Source of the DNA: Elysia crispata
Lineage: Eukaryota; Mollusca; Gastropoda; Plakobranchidae
DNA length: 64,000 nucleotides
Assembly: GCA_033675545.1 (NCBI GenBank)
Contig: JAWDGP010001486.1
Coordinates: 755,001 to 819,000, forward strand
Direction: 5' to 3'
Shown here: positions 47,901 through 62,900 of the stretch, one piece after another
Numbering within the stretch: position 1 is the stretch's first letter
Layout: each line of letters begins with the position of its first letter
The notes under the pieces: generated by a model
Seen by the model: only the letters and a program-made list of their open reading frames with translations
Database searches by the model: none
What the model was told of the DNA's origin: nothing
Position numbers and translations under genes: made by a program

Positions 47901-50900
47901 GGTCATTATTAAAATCTTTTATGCATTATGAAATAAAATGCCTTTAAAAAAAAAAGAGGGTACTAGATCTAGATCATAGTAATACAGTTCAAATTACAGA
48001 GCCCTTTCATTTCAAGATAATCAAATAAAAATTGAAAAAAAAAATTTGGGGGGAAGGGTATGATCTAGCTATCTAAATCATGAAAATTTACACCAACAGC
48101 CAGAGCTCTTCATGACAATGATTGAAATATTGCTTTTAAAATCTTTGTCTTACAAGTTAAAATCCTATTAAGTCTAGAGCTCTTCAGTCTGAGAGAGATT
48201 TTGACCTAAACTTAATATTCAGTCTGACACTCTAAAATAATTAACATTGCATGAAAAAAAAATACTCTTTAGTTACATTAAGATTAAATTGGCTATATAT
48301 GCATTGTAACTAGATTTGCCTCTTGAGACTGAACTTAGATACATTGTTGTCAATATCATCAGCCACCACTTATGTGTACAAAGTTAATAAAATCACATCT
48401 AGATTCTGTCATCCTCCTTCGACTCTTAAATCAAATGTGGGTACCCTTAAATATATATAATCTGGGATCAGTCATTTGCTTAATCTCAAATATTTATTCA
48501 GTTAAATATATAACTTAAAAAAATAATGAAAAAAATGCTTTTATAAAGAATTACCACTGTAATACCTGGCTTCATTGCCTCACAAAAATGTCTAGTATGC
48601 TTTGAAAATTGCACTGTATATCTGCCAATTATTTCTAACATGCAACTCATTGAACCTTGATGCAATGTCCATATCTAAACTCTTTAGTGTTTCCCTCTAA
48701 TTATCTGATCAAGATTTCTTATTCAGTCTAGCCCTGAAAGATAAAACTAAGAGGTATTCTACAGAAAAGAAAAGTCTGAACGATGATCACTTGCTAGAAC
48801 CATGCCAAAATAGAAGGATATCAGCAACCTTATCTCCTTTTGAAAGAGGCACACTTTGAAAAAAAGGGAAAGCATAGGTACATACTTTACCTTACAAAGA
48901 TGTGTCAGTATTATTGCTTTGCATTAATAGTATCTATTGTATCTAATGAAACACTTTCTAATGATTTTTGCTATGCTAAGATTAAATCTCTAAGTTCAAT
49001 TGTCAAAAATGAAACTTTCAGAGATATCAGCCTATAAAGTTTAATTGGTAAACTCTTTCTCTTTATTAAAAGAATCTTACTCCACTTAAAGTAAAGTTTA
49101 TACAGATTTATTTCATTGTAAATCGTGCAAGAGTGTAATTTTAGCTACAGTATATGTCTGCACAGAACTGTATAGTAGACATCCCAAATTGCAGTGCCGC
49201 ACTGAATTCTATTTGATCTTCATTCCTAGAATCTGTCTTCTTGTCATGTAGGTCATTTAGTTATTACATCCCACTTAGAAAATGATATTAGACAATAACA
49301 ATTTAACCGATTGATATCCTGGTGTCCTTCTTTTAATCTTAGTCTGATTAACTTTTAGAATAATCTTGATTGTCACAGAAATCAACAGGGACAGTAAAAG
49401 AAAAGGCATGAGGGATGTAAAAGGATTGCAAATGTAAAGTTAAAAAAATAAATTAATAAATGCAAATTACCTTACCTATGGTTTTGAGGTAGCAAAGATG
49501 CAAGTGACAGGGCTGCTAGTTTTCTTCTCTCTGGTTGTGTGATGATGTCAAAACGGTCTGTCCATATATCCAGAAGGCTACCAAACAAGGAATCAATCTA
49601 CACACAATAGTGGGAAAAAGTTATCAAATAAAAAAGAAATTATTAGTGTTTGGCCTATATTATATAAACTTTAAATCTGAATTTCGATTTGTGATTTGAT
49701 GCAAGAAAACACAGTTATTAACTTACAAGTCAGAAATTTAAACTTCATGCAAACTATGCCTCAGCTTATATCAAATTAAATTTAAGTATAATTCACTTTC
49801 AGGAAAATATTAATATCACTGATGTGATAAATGTAAATAAAAAAAAATGCAAGCACATGCAAAGTTTTGACAGAAACATATTAGTTTACATCTTTTAAGG
49901 ATTCCCCAGCTATGTGTTGAATAGCAGACCACATGAACTCTTGATTTTGAAGAAGAATTCTGGCAAATAGGCTCAGATGCATAGCCACCACAACACAGTT
50001 TTCCTGCAGAAAGGGATTCAAATATGTTTCCATATATGTATTTCACAGATAATAAATTTATGACTTAATGTTTCACAACATCAAAAAAAGCAATCACAAT
50101 TACAATTTGAGCAGAATGACAAATTTTTATTAAATCTCCTATTTGAGCTTATCTACAGTAGAACTCAAATAGACTGAACAAGTATCCCTTGAAATCACAA
50201 ATTTCTCAAACTCGTCCGTTTTCCTCTTCTGATTCTCTATTATTTTACTTCCTTGTTATATTGATCTTTTTGTCGAACTGTTTTGAAGTTATAACACATA
50301 TTCTTCAAACAATCAGGCCCCAATTATACTTATATAAAGAAAATATTAGCTTCTTAAGAAATATGACAGACTGTGAATTTAAAAAAATTTAATTCCTCAC
50401 ATTCTGAGATCTTAAATTTTGATCAAGTGTTCAACACAGCTCTTCTTATTCTTTTAAATAGCATGACCTTCCTCTCCTTTTTACTGAGTAAACACATGTC
50501 AAGAAGTCCCCTAGCCTTTTATCCCTGATCAAGAGAGATATTCCCTCTCTCATCCCATCTTACTGAGTCCGATGCAACCAGCCTCAGTCATCTGCCAGCG
50601 CCTACTAGGTCTACTCATCGTTAAGACTTCAAAGGGGCCAATTTTAAACAACCTGTTTCACGTGTACAACACATACGTGATGATGACACAGGAAACTATC
50701 AAAGCCCACCCCTTCTTCAGTCAATCAGTACATGGGTGTGAAAAAAACTGGGAGATATGAGGAAAATCGCTTTATTGATGCTTAGGATGTCGAATAGCTC
50801 AGTTGGACTGACAATAGGAAGCTTTGGATTCAATCCCTTGCTACATCATCACATGGAATTAGATATAACTTTGCCTTGACAGTTAGCCTCTATGTGGTTT

Positions 50901-53900
50901 AGGATTATTTGCAATGGTTCATGTATTTGAACTTCGACCTCAGACTGAAATTACACCTAGCTGGAAATAAATTTGTGACCGCAATCTGAATCAAGACCAA
51001 GAGTCTAGATTTAGATCTAGGATCAAGAATTCGAGATTCAGTAAGCTCTTGGGTATCAAGACAAGTTTTAACATAAAATGAGTTGGGAACCACAGATCAA
51101 GCTGTTCAGGGGTATTGCCTTCAATCAGCTATTTGAAATGCTAAAAGTAAGTAAAATATGATAAATTAGGTATCCACATAAAGCTCGGAGTTATATGGGA
51201 ATGACCAAGAAAACACAAAGCCTCTACTCATTGTTAAAGTACATCAAAATATTCGAAAAAGTCGTCCTAAACATCAAAGAGTCCAGCATTAGGGGGTGAA
51301 AGCTAGGTTTTAATGTTTTAACAAAACAAAAAGATAAAAGTGGAAACAACAAAAGATCTATTTTAAAAATTTTTTTTTGGAATTTCCATTTGAACCTTAT
51401 TTTTACAAAGACTATAGGAAATACAGGGGAAAAAAATTGATCACGCATCCATTAAATTTGAAATGTTAAAACAAAGCTTTCACATACTATCAAAGTTACC
51501 CAATGAATGCGAGGACTCCATAGTCCGTGTATATGTTTGTGTTTGTATTTTATATGCACATTTCAGCCATCTTGTCAAACTTTTAAAAGCAACATGTTTT
51601 ACAACAAGAAAAAATTGGTATCTTTTGCACCAATTTGTAATTGCTGAACAACATAACATGAGACAGGAGATACGCCACACCCTGTCTCCAGTGACACTGG
51701 CTATCTGCCTTTTCAAACCACAAAAAAAACATCATAGTCTAGGGATGCAGAGGTGCATTTCTTGCAAATTAGCAACTTGCTGTATCAAAAGATTTGCTAA
51801 CAAGGATCACAATATGACTAAATTGACTAGTATCTAACATTAAACACCATTAACGAAATTATGACATACTTCTTCATCTAGTATGGTGCCAATGATACCA
51901 GGCAGCATAGCTTGAAAGACTGAGGGGCCTTCATTTGGAAAGGCCTTCAACACAAGTTCCACAGTCTGAAAATAAAATAAACATTGCAACAAATGATGTT
52001 TTCTGAAGCAGAGCAAATACAGCCCTCTATGTTAAATATTTGGCATTTGCAGAAATACTTCACTCTTTCTGCCTGGACTAGTGAATAATAAACAATACAA
52101 TACTGAACATAATAAAAAAAAAAACCTTCATCACTCCAGTTATGAAAAGAAAAAAAAATCACTTTTTGAGAAGAAACTAAAAGAAGTTTACCTGTCGGGA
52201 ATTTTAAAATGAATTTGAATTTGGAATTGTTACTCAAGCCATCTCTTTCATTAGGACAATTAAAAAAAAACAAGAATTTGACTGGAGAGGGAGTAACTTC
52301 AGGTTCTGCAATAAGGATTTCTTTCATTTGGTATGTCATTTGAAAAAAAAATTATAATCTGACTGGGAGCAAATGGGAACAACTATAGACCCTGTTGAAA
52401 GTAGTCTATTTAGTGGTGCTATTTCTTATTTGCCATGCTTTTAGTGCTTGGATATACTTGCTGTCTTACTTTCACCTTTTCCTGTTTTACTTTTTTCCCT
52501 TCATAATATTTCCCTGATCGCTCACTTCAAACCCTGAGATCAGTACCTCAACTGAGGCCAAAAACTCTCTCCAAGTTGCAATTTCATTTTGTGAACCTAG
52601 AAACAAAAATAATTTATGAAGCTTCTGTACAAGATAAAAAAAAAACATGGGTTGATTCCGAATGTGGCACTTCATTGTACAAGAAGTATATCCTGAAAGC
52701 CCTATTCATATTCAGAAAACATACTATAAATCATCAAAACATTTGCAGTTTTGATGTTCTGAGCATGTCACATCTTTGATTCAACTTACTCTCAATATCA
52801 GGACCATCCCTTCAGTTCGAATATCTGACATCAGGCTTGAAAGAGATGAGGCCATTATTTCTGAATATGCCTGAGAATGAAATTAAGGGAAAAAAGTTCA
52901 TGAGTCTAAAGCATATGTTTCCTCATAAACTAATTCAAATATGTATCATAACAACTGGTTAAATTTAGACTTCAAATTTATCATAGCCACCACTATCAAG
53001 GTATGATAAAAATATGAATTAGGAAGCCTTAATATTGAAATATAACTTCCCAATTCAAAATTTAAAAAATGTTAAGAAAATCATTTAAGTTTTGAAAATG
53101 ATTCCATGTCTCCACAACAAAAAATATTTCCAATTTCAGTTTCATAATCACCTTATCTTTTATTCTTTTTTCTAGCTCCGTTATCAGAATTAAATATTGC
53201 AAAAGAAAATCAAAGACCTTATGCAATTTGAATGTGACAAAAAAGATGGAACAAATCACCTGCATGAAATCTCTTGAACCCAGCAAAACATAGCACTGAA
53301 TTATTTTCAAACACACTCTTAAATTCTCTGTGCTTATTTCTGTGGAAAAACGCAACAGCAGAAAATAATAAACATTTTATTTAAAAATTTTTGTTAAAAA
53401 ATTATTTTGCAAAAGGCCATAATTGCACAAGATAAACATTTTTCACTTTCAATGTGATGGTTTTACACGTAAAAATGCAACTTTGAAAAAGAGCATGTGC
53501 TTCAATATGATCTTAAGAAAATCGTTTGAATATTTCCTTAAAAAATGCTAATGAAATATTTCATATAACTAACGATTGCGACTCACCTAGTAAGGCAGGC
53601 ATGTTGTCAAACAACTTAAGCAGCTCAGGGGACATGCCAGGGGCATTGATGAGTGTTACATACCAGAGCTCAAGTCCATCCTCCAGCAGGTAGACATGAG
53701 GCTCTTGGGTGGTATCTGTGCTGATGGAAATAGCTGGCAGGATAAACTGCCATAATTGATTGGAATCTCCACCATAACCCTGATGAGAAAAATATATCTG
53801 TTTCAAGATAATACATCTCAATTAAAATTGTCAAGTCTGAGAACTCTTCATCTTTTTCATCACTTTGTAACAGCATAACCCTCTGTGAGTCTATAGAATC

Positions 53901-56900
53901 ATAACTTCTTGTTAACAATGCTGCATAACATGTAAATTAGAGCTTAACATTTTTTATGATGATCTTATTTTTTCATTGACATCTTTCCTATATATATAAT
54001 AAGGAAATAAATAGCTTAACAATATGTAATTGGTGCAAACCAAAATATAAAAAGTGCTGAGAAAACAGTTGTTTACTGAATTTGTTGTTTATAATATTAA
54101 ATGAGAAATTACCACTTGCTTATTTTATTTTGTTGCTGTTGAAAAATTCTACAATCTATCTTTAGGTGATCCAAAATTTTAATATTTGTATCATAATGAA
54201 ACATCTAGTTAGTAAATTCTTTAAATAAATTAATAAAAGGAATAATTTTTGTATCTTTTGATACAGAAGTCTTAAATACAAAATGACCCTCACCTGTACT
54301 AGATGAATAAGGCTGGTGAGAATCGCACATCTCAGCATATTGTGCTCCTCTGACTCCTTCCATAACAGGGGCAGATACTGAACTAGTGAAGCAATGAAGG
54401 GTCGAATCTTGGAGCCCACTCTCTCAATCACAAAGGAGAGTACATGAAGGACATGCATCTGAGAAAAAAATGTAGTGAGAGTTCTTAGGGCTACAAAAAT
54501 CACTTTGGTCGTAGCAAAATATTTTTTTTAATGAAAAGCAGTTTAAGACCTTAACGTGTTCGATTGAAGTATTACAGCCCGTGAAAAATCAGAGCAACAA
54601 GAAAAAAATCACCACTACTTACACTGAATTCTTTTGATTTCAATTGCATTGTAATTGCATCTCCTTGCACAAAGAGAACAAATGCATCAAGTTAACTCCA
54701 ATTGCTAGTGCTCCACTGAGTTTAATATAAAGTGGTGGACTCTTGGTTGTGATAGATAACACAATTGTCAAAAATAATCCAGGTTCACGCTCTTCTGAAA
54801 ATTTTCAAAATTTCAATGAAATTACAGATATTTTTCAATATTCAGACAGTATATCAGTGGCATTTTTAGAAGCACTTGAAGGCTATGGAATTGATAAAAT
54901 CACATATTAGATTTCATCAGACATCTCCAAATCTATATCTATAGCACTGCCAAAGAAACCAGGAGCAACAGAGGATGAATTACATAGAAAGAACAGTGTT
55001 ATGAGTTATGTCACCCAAATACTTTTAAGAATCATCATGATGCGAGTCAAGGTACAGCAAATGCTATCTACATCCCTCGAACTATAATTGAAGGAGCTCT
55101 GGAAATACAAACAGAGGTATACCTGTGTTTCATTGACCACACCAATGAATTTGACAGAGCATGACATGATGAGATAATCACAGAACTAACACAGTTGAAG
55201 ATAGATGGAAAAGATCTACAAGTGATAAAAAAACATATACTGGGAACAGGCAGCAGCAATGTGAGCTGATGGGAAAATCAGCTCATGTAAAAAATAAAGC
55301 GTGATGTCAGACAAAGGCATATGCTTTCCCCAGACCTTTCCTCTCTTTTAATTGAAACAATCATTCTAAAAGGATGATAAGTAATTAAAGTAAGAGGGCA
55401 CAAAGTTAACAACTTGAGATATACTGATGACACTATTAACTGCAGAAATTAAAGACGACTTGCAATAATTGTTAGACATTGTTGAAGAGTTTCCAGAGAA
55501 TGAAATTGGTAATGCCATCCACACAAGAAGAAGACCCTTGGAGTGCTATGTTGATTCCATTTTGATGTATGGATGTGAAGCCTGGACAATTTAAAAAAAA
55601 AGAAACTGGAGGCAACAAAAATGTCATTCGTGAGAAGAAAGTTACAAAACTCATGGGCTGCAAAGAAATCAAACAAACAGTGTTATGAGAGACTGACACA
55701 AAAGAATCTCTCATAACTAGAACGCATAAACACCAGGCAACCTTTTTTGGTCATCTGATGAGAAAAGAGAAACTAGAACATCTTGTGACAACTGGAATGA
55801 TCATAGGAAAACTGGGAGAAAAAAATGTGGAATGGACTAACAAAGTGGCTAAAGGTAGGAGACATTTGCACTAAAAGTGTCGAGAGATTGAGATGCCTGT
55901 AAGGTGATGATCACCTACGCTAAAGAGCAAGGTACCTGACTGAAGTGTCTTTCTAAACAATCTTTACTCTGATCTATAATGTTTGTATTTCTGTTTGTTT
56001 TTCACAAGTAAGAGAATTCTTATGAGAGTAAATACACATAAAATATTAAGGTTGGAAAAAAAACAATGAGAAACAGGACAAAAAAACTAAACAGCTTAAG
56101 AGTAAATATGTTAGAGATTAAATTTTGAAATAAAAATTCTATCCCTCCTATGACAGCTGCATTGTTTAAAGAAATAAAAAAATTAACGCTGGACTTGAGT
56201 CTTGTTCTAGATATTTTATCTATTTTCACTGTTGATGCCATATAAGACATACAATATATGTCATATTATCCTATATAAAAAAATTGCCGAGATAGCTTTC
56301 TGATGTACTATGGAGATCAAGGTTCCGTGCTATATTTGCCATTACATGAAATACATATTTCAAGTTTCAAGCTCTCAGCATGGAGCCTTTCACAACTCAA
56401 GTTGTTTTGATGATGCTGGTAAAAATAATCCAGGAGGCAAAAAAGCAAGTGCTAGAGCTCCTTTTAGAAGAAAGTAGTGAAGATGAAAATTTCTATGAGG
56501 ATTTTGGAAGTGAGTGTTGTGGATATTGATCCAGCTTTCAAGGTACATTCTTTTTCTCAAATTCTGTCTTACAAATTTTTCGTTCAGACTTATGGGAAAT
56601 TACATCAATCTAAGAAACTCTAGTTATGACAAGGTTAAGTAAATATTGATTTGATCTTGTCAGGGCACTCTAAATAACGCATATTTTCATATAGTGCTAC
56701 AATGTGTTCCAATGATCTTCCTGTGGAGACCTTACATATCATACCGAAATATTCTAGTACTTATAAAATCAGCTTTCATTTATGGGAAGTAAATTTAGAT
56801 CTAATTAAAATCATGAGCTTCTATAGTTGTTACACATAGACTTAAAAATTTTTTTTATCTTCATAAGACTTCAACACCACTTAAACTTGAGTATCTTTTC

Positions 56901-59900
56901 TATGAATATCAAAAGGTGATATCTGACAAGTCTAAATTCCAGAACTGCATAATACAGACAATGAAAACCTCTAAAATTGATAGATTTTTTTCCTCTAATA
57001 TTTACCAATAAGAGAGACAGTAAAAATGCCTATATCAATTATAGCTTAAGACTAAACATAAGATCTAAAATGATATGCATGTGTCTCATCCAGATTGTAG
57101 CTAGGCCTTTACTCCAAGGAAATTAAGGAGTAAAATAAATTTTCATCCAGGCTCTACCAACAAATTATGAAGTGTGTTTGGCCCTTACAACTTTTATCTT
57201 GTTAGCCCTTTAAGTTTCTTGAATGAGAAATTTTCAGGTTATTTCATAACCAAGATTAAGGGATGTTGAAAGAACAGTTTAAGATTTCATTAATAAGCAC
57301 TTGAATATATTCATCTATTGACAACTTATTCAGATAATAGATGTTGATGACTGAAGGTGAAAATAGATAATGCTAATTAGAAAAGTGAACATTTCTAATT
57401 TTTAATGACAAAATTAAAGTTTTATCAATTTTATTGGGTATCTTCTCATTAGCATTACGAATTTCAGTTTCCACTTTTAGATTGACATGATTCTATTGAC
57501 CTTAAGAAAACTGAGACATGCTTACTTTCGTATCACATTCGCGTACTTCTTTGAGAAGATGAAACAACAGGGAAAACAGAGATTCAATAAACTGAAAAAG
57601 AAGATGAAAAGAGAAGTAAAAAACAATGCTATAAAATTAAACTTTAAAATAGGTCTAATGGGCATGATGAATAAATTGAGCCTTTATCTTCATTAACAAT
57701 TGCACTCTTCATGCAAACAAACATCCAAGTTATATTTCCAAGTGCAACACAGTTTGTGATAAAATCATAGCCAAACTAAGACTGATACCTTTCACAGTAT
57801 ATACTTTTCCTAAAGATTAAAATTTTAACACATGAAGATAAACGTATGGAACAAAGCAAAAAAAAAGTCCTTAAACAAGTTAATAAATATTTCAAACAAT
57901 AAAAAGTATTGTAATACCATTAAAATTTTCAAAGCCCATAAACTTATGAAAAAAAAAAGCAGATTTTTAATAATTATGCAAAACCTTAAATATAAAGCAT
58001 AAATAAGAAGACATTACTTCACATAAGTTTATTAAGTAACAAGTTTTATCCTGCATTATTTCATAGCAAGGAGAACACCATAAAACAATTATTAAATAAC
58101 TTACTGGCAAAAACTGCTCTGTACTGAATTCAAAGTCGTCAACAGGTAATAGTAAGTTAAGGCCTATAATGCATGATATCTTTTGATTGTTTTTTAAATT
58201 CAACAATGATTTGATAAACACTATCTCATAAAATTTCTGTAAAATTCAATATCTTCTTTTACGGACATGTCCCTTACTCATATTCACTATGTTTCAACTT
58301 TTTAGCAGAACAAAGAAACCATAACAACACAATGTGCCAAACTTTTGCTAAACAGCCACTAATTCACACAAAATCAAGTCATCTGATAAACATAACATGC
58401 TACTTGAAGCCAGTTGCAAAACAAACCTCATAATTGTTCAATTGATATATTTGAGTTCTGTTTAACACAATTGATTAAAAAAATCATGCAGTGAAAACCT
58501 TTCTATTTATATTGGGAACCATATTCTGACATGCTTGCCATAAGTTAAAGGAGTGCCCAATCTACTCAATAAGTTTTACATAATAGTCAAAATAACTGAA
58601 AAAAGAGACACTATAAGGAAAAGGGCAAGAAAACTTTGTCATTAAAGAGATTTAAGCCTATTTGGTTTTGTATAATATGTTGCGCTCAGAGAAGTCAGAG
58701 AGTAGAATAGCTTAAGACAAAAGTAAAAGTCTTATGATATCATTTACCCCTGGATCAAATCTTTAAATAGGAGAGTATCACGTAACTAAATCATAGATCT
58801 AGTCTAGATTGAAATTAGATAAAAAAAAAAAAACATCCCCTAAGTGTAACGATTTTTAACTCAAGTGAAATGTAAGTGTTGTCATGTACTTCTAAATTGT
58901 ATAATATCCTATAGCTCTCACAAGTGATTGTACATGCCAGCTTCTACTTAGACCCTAATAGTAATAAATTTGCAGCAGTTTGAATAGGCAAACAGGAAAG
59001 GCTGGTGTGAACCGTCAGCTGGCTTCATTTCTTATTTTTGATTGTCTAATGGAGATTACTCAAAAAACCTTAAAGTTATATTAATTATAACAAAATCCTT
59101 TATGGTCAGCAGACTTAAAAAATAAATTTGCATGCTGTTTAAAATGCTCTTTGATTGGAGTACATAAAAGCAGGGAGTAAAGGCAAAATTGGCTATTAAA
59201 ATCGTAACTTACCTACATTGAAATAAATGGCTAAAGACCGCGAAATTTATCTTAAATATTTCTTTAATTTTCACGATTAGACTAGGAGCTTCTTTAGAAT
59301 GAGTTTTCTCATTTTTTTTTCTCTACTTTTTAAATAAAATTTTCAATTTTCACTTTCCTGACCTAATTATTTTTTTAGCTCTTATATTTTATCTTTTTTA
59401 TTACTTTCATTATTTTTCTGAGCAATTTCTGACTTTCCTAATTCCATGGACCCTAAATTAAACTGTTAACGAGAAGATGTGACCCTACAGGTAAGTCTGG
59501 ACCAGGGGTCATGGCCAAGGCCCCACCCAAACTCAGTGTAAACGTTCTTATGAAGATTAATGGGATTTCATAATAGTAAGAGACTTTGCTCATTATTCAC
59601 ATTTTTAATTGTAATCAAGGAGGGGAGCTCTAAAACATATGGTTAAAAATAATTATTTTTTTTACATTTGTCAGGGTCAAGTTGAAAAATAAATTAGTGT
59701 GTCTGAAATCAGGAAATCAACAATCAACAAGTATTTCTGATAAATCAAAACGCTCTAGATTCAACCAATAGTTTGCAAAACCTTGAGTAGAGCCCAAATC
59801 AAATCACTTGCTGTTGTCTACTTTCTAGATCAGATTCAATAAATGAAGGCAAGATTGGGATAAGAGTTTTGTCTCAGAGCTATTTTAATATTGAAATAAA

Positions 59901-62900
59901 GTTTGTTTCATGTTTCCAATCAACTGCAACTAAAGCTGACTCAGTAACTGCATGATTCTATATTTTGCAATATGTATTAAAGCAAAAAGAGTTTAAAGCA
60001 GTTATACTACATAATGATATATCTCTATTAGCATTGAATATAAATATCATTTTCCTATAGAAAATGAAATGTAAGTGTTGTCATGTACTTCTAAATTTGT
60101 ATAATATCCTCTAGCTCTCACAACCTTTCTATCTCTAATAATTATTTTATTGAGAAAGAAAAAAATTCTTTTCTAAAATTAAGAGTGTCCTGAAACATTT
60201 CAATTCTTAAAGCAACAAAGAAAAAAAGGATGAGTATAAGAGAACTTGTGAGCAAGTCCAGTTCTAGTGTGAAATGAAGACTCCTTATAATCTATGTTAT
60301 CTAACAAGGCCAAAACCATTCTGAAGTGTCCTCACAATTTGGACTCCACTCCTTTCGAACAAAATCAATAAATAAGGATATCAGTTTTGAGTGCCTGGGC
60401 TGCTTCGAGCCTGACTGCCAGATCTTCATTTGGATCTAGTAATTCCAGGACTGCCTGATAGAGTACAGGTCTCAGGTTGAGAGACATCTTTACTGCTACC
60501 CATTGACCCATTAACCAGATGACACGCTTGCGAATTACACGGTAACTGAAAAGAGTTTATAATAATGTATTGACCATTATTAATGATTAAAAATGAAGTC
60601 AATGTGAAGCAATGTTCAGAACTTTTACTAATGTTTTGTTTATTTTCTGATTCAAATTGAAGCCATCATAGGTAGTATTCTAAGGGGCTTGAAACTGAAC
60701 AGTAAAAAAATAAGGTGTAAAAAGGTAACACCAGTAGTAAAGCAGGAAAGAGACAAGAAAACAAAAGCATGAAAGGAATAGCAAGGAGACATAGTGAGGG
60801 ACAATAATGTGCTCTCCAGATAATAGTATCATTTTGCTTCTTGCTAAAAGATCATCCTCCACAGAAAAAAGTCATGGAAGAGAGAATGATAAACCAATAG
60901 ATGACAAGATCACAAATGAATATACTTAAAAGGCTAAGAGTAGGACAACAAAATGAAACTATTCTTGTAAAGCAGAAGATTCTCAATTAAAAGAGAGATG
61001 AAGATCCTACTCTCTAGCTTTACAAAGAGTATTTTATCTGATGCTACAACAGCAACAAAAGGATAGGAAAATTCTTCAAGCTAAAAAAGTATACTTTGTG
61101 CAAAAGCAGTTATCATAGGAAATGACCATTTTATTAAAGCTTATTTCCATTATAAATCAGTCTAAACAATATGAGGAAAACCCTCAATCTCATTAAAGAA
61201 TTACCTTCGATTTTACTATCTTGTATTTGTAAAGCTTATTTCCATTATAAATCAGTCTAAACAATATGAGGAAAACCCTCAATCTCATTAAAGAATTACC
61301 TTCGATTTTACTATCTTGTATTTTCAACACGTATTTCTTTCATTGATCTAAAAAGTAAATGAAATTTGTATAGAGCTTTTCCTTTTTCAGGTAAAAAAAA
61401 AACCAATGACAATCAGCCAAATGATTTTTTAGCAGTGGAGAGATTGCTAAGACAAATAGCAAGGGAATAATTATCTTTTTTTTTTACCTCTTGTGCTTTA
61501 CTTTGAGCTCTTGAAGTAAATGAGAAGTAAACCAGGAATCAAAGTCTATTTCATCAAACAAGTCAAAGGAAACCAAGCCTACTGCATTGTATGCTGCTCA
61601 GAAAAAAAAACAACCAACAAACAAAAACTGCTATAATTATAATTCATATTACCATGCTTAACATTAAAGGAGTTAATTTTTAACAGTTTTTTCAGTTATA
61701 ATTAGCTTTTACATAGCAAAACTATAACGTGGGACTTCTTGCATGACTAAATTTTTTCTTTACAAATACTTATTTCGTAAATCTTTCACAAAAATTGCTT
61801 ACACAGCCCACATTTTAGTTATTTAACTTTTGCGTTTTCATCTGGGTAACTTTCAAACTACAAAATAGAAATTGGACCAGTTACTGAAGTAAAAATTATA
61901 ACATTTTTCATCTTTGCATATTGGGGAAAAATTATGAAGCACCTTACAAAAGGGATCTTGAAGTCAATCAATGATTAGTATTTTTAGCATTAACTAATAA
62001 TTGAAGCTAAATAAAATATTTGTGTAAAAAAGAAAAATTTATAATTTAGTTCTTGATTATAGACAAAAAAAAGGCCTTTTTTCTTTCCCTAGTTTGAAAA
62101 ATTTTACAAAGTTAAAAAATAACAAAATACATCATATCACCTGCATCTTTTCTAAGCACTGCTCCTAAGTCTTCAGGATCACAGGGACCCTGCACTGCTT
62201 GCACCATCTCCAAGAGCACAGGAGTCAGGGTTAACCTGAACGTCTTGAAGAGGGTCAAGAAGAGTGTCTCTGTGCACGGCTTTGAAGTTACAGAGAGATG
62301 AAACATGAGTTAACTTGGCCTACACACCAAAAGATCAATTTCAGTCTCAGTTTTTAGAAATATGAGGGGAAAGCATTTCCTAAAACAGCAATTCACGTTT
62401 GAATGTTAACCCAAATATTTGGTTAAAATTCTACAAAGATTATTTAATGGTAGCAGATGAATCAAAAATACTTACCCGCAAAGAGTACTTGTAAGAATCT
62501 CCACCCTCTTCTTGACCTGCACATGGACATCAAGATAAAGAGAACAATTCTTTGGTTTAAATTAAAAACCTAATTCATGTACAAAATTAGATGATTACTT
62601 TACCTTGAGAAAAATGGAATAGCCAATAACATCTCTTCCACAGTGATATATAATTATGCAAAAGACTAAAAGTTCAAAATATAGCTATTTTTTATTGATT
62701 CATATATTTTGAATATGAGAAAAATTTCTATTAAACATTTTTATACACTTCCCTTTATAAAGAAAATTTGAGAATCTCAGTAACTTCCCATTTAGGAAGT
62801 TTTCAAATTAACCATTAAAATCATATCAATAAACAAAAACACATTGCTGTAACGGCTCTACATACAAAATTCTTCTGGGTCAGCATCCCACGTTGAGAGA

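Larger units (their letters stand above)
58146..60381 (-). other. U12-type AT-AC intron of IPO11
   Basis: Starts ATATCCTT, the consensus 5' splice site of minor-spliceosome AT-AC introns. It ends with a CCTTAAC branch site 11 nt before the terminal AC (CCTTAACTTACTATTAC). Only this border joins the exons in frame (ALKT-A-VDDFEF, vertebrate TLKLTVDDFEF). Length is 2236 nt. It also holds the 57-bp repeat pair at 58867-58923 and 60066-60123. Confidence 0.88.
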
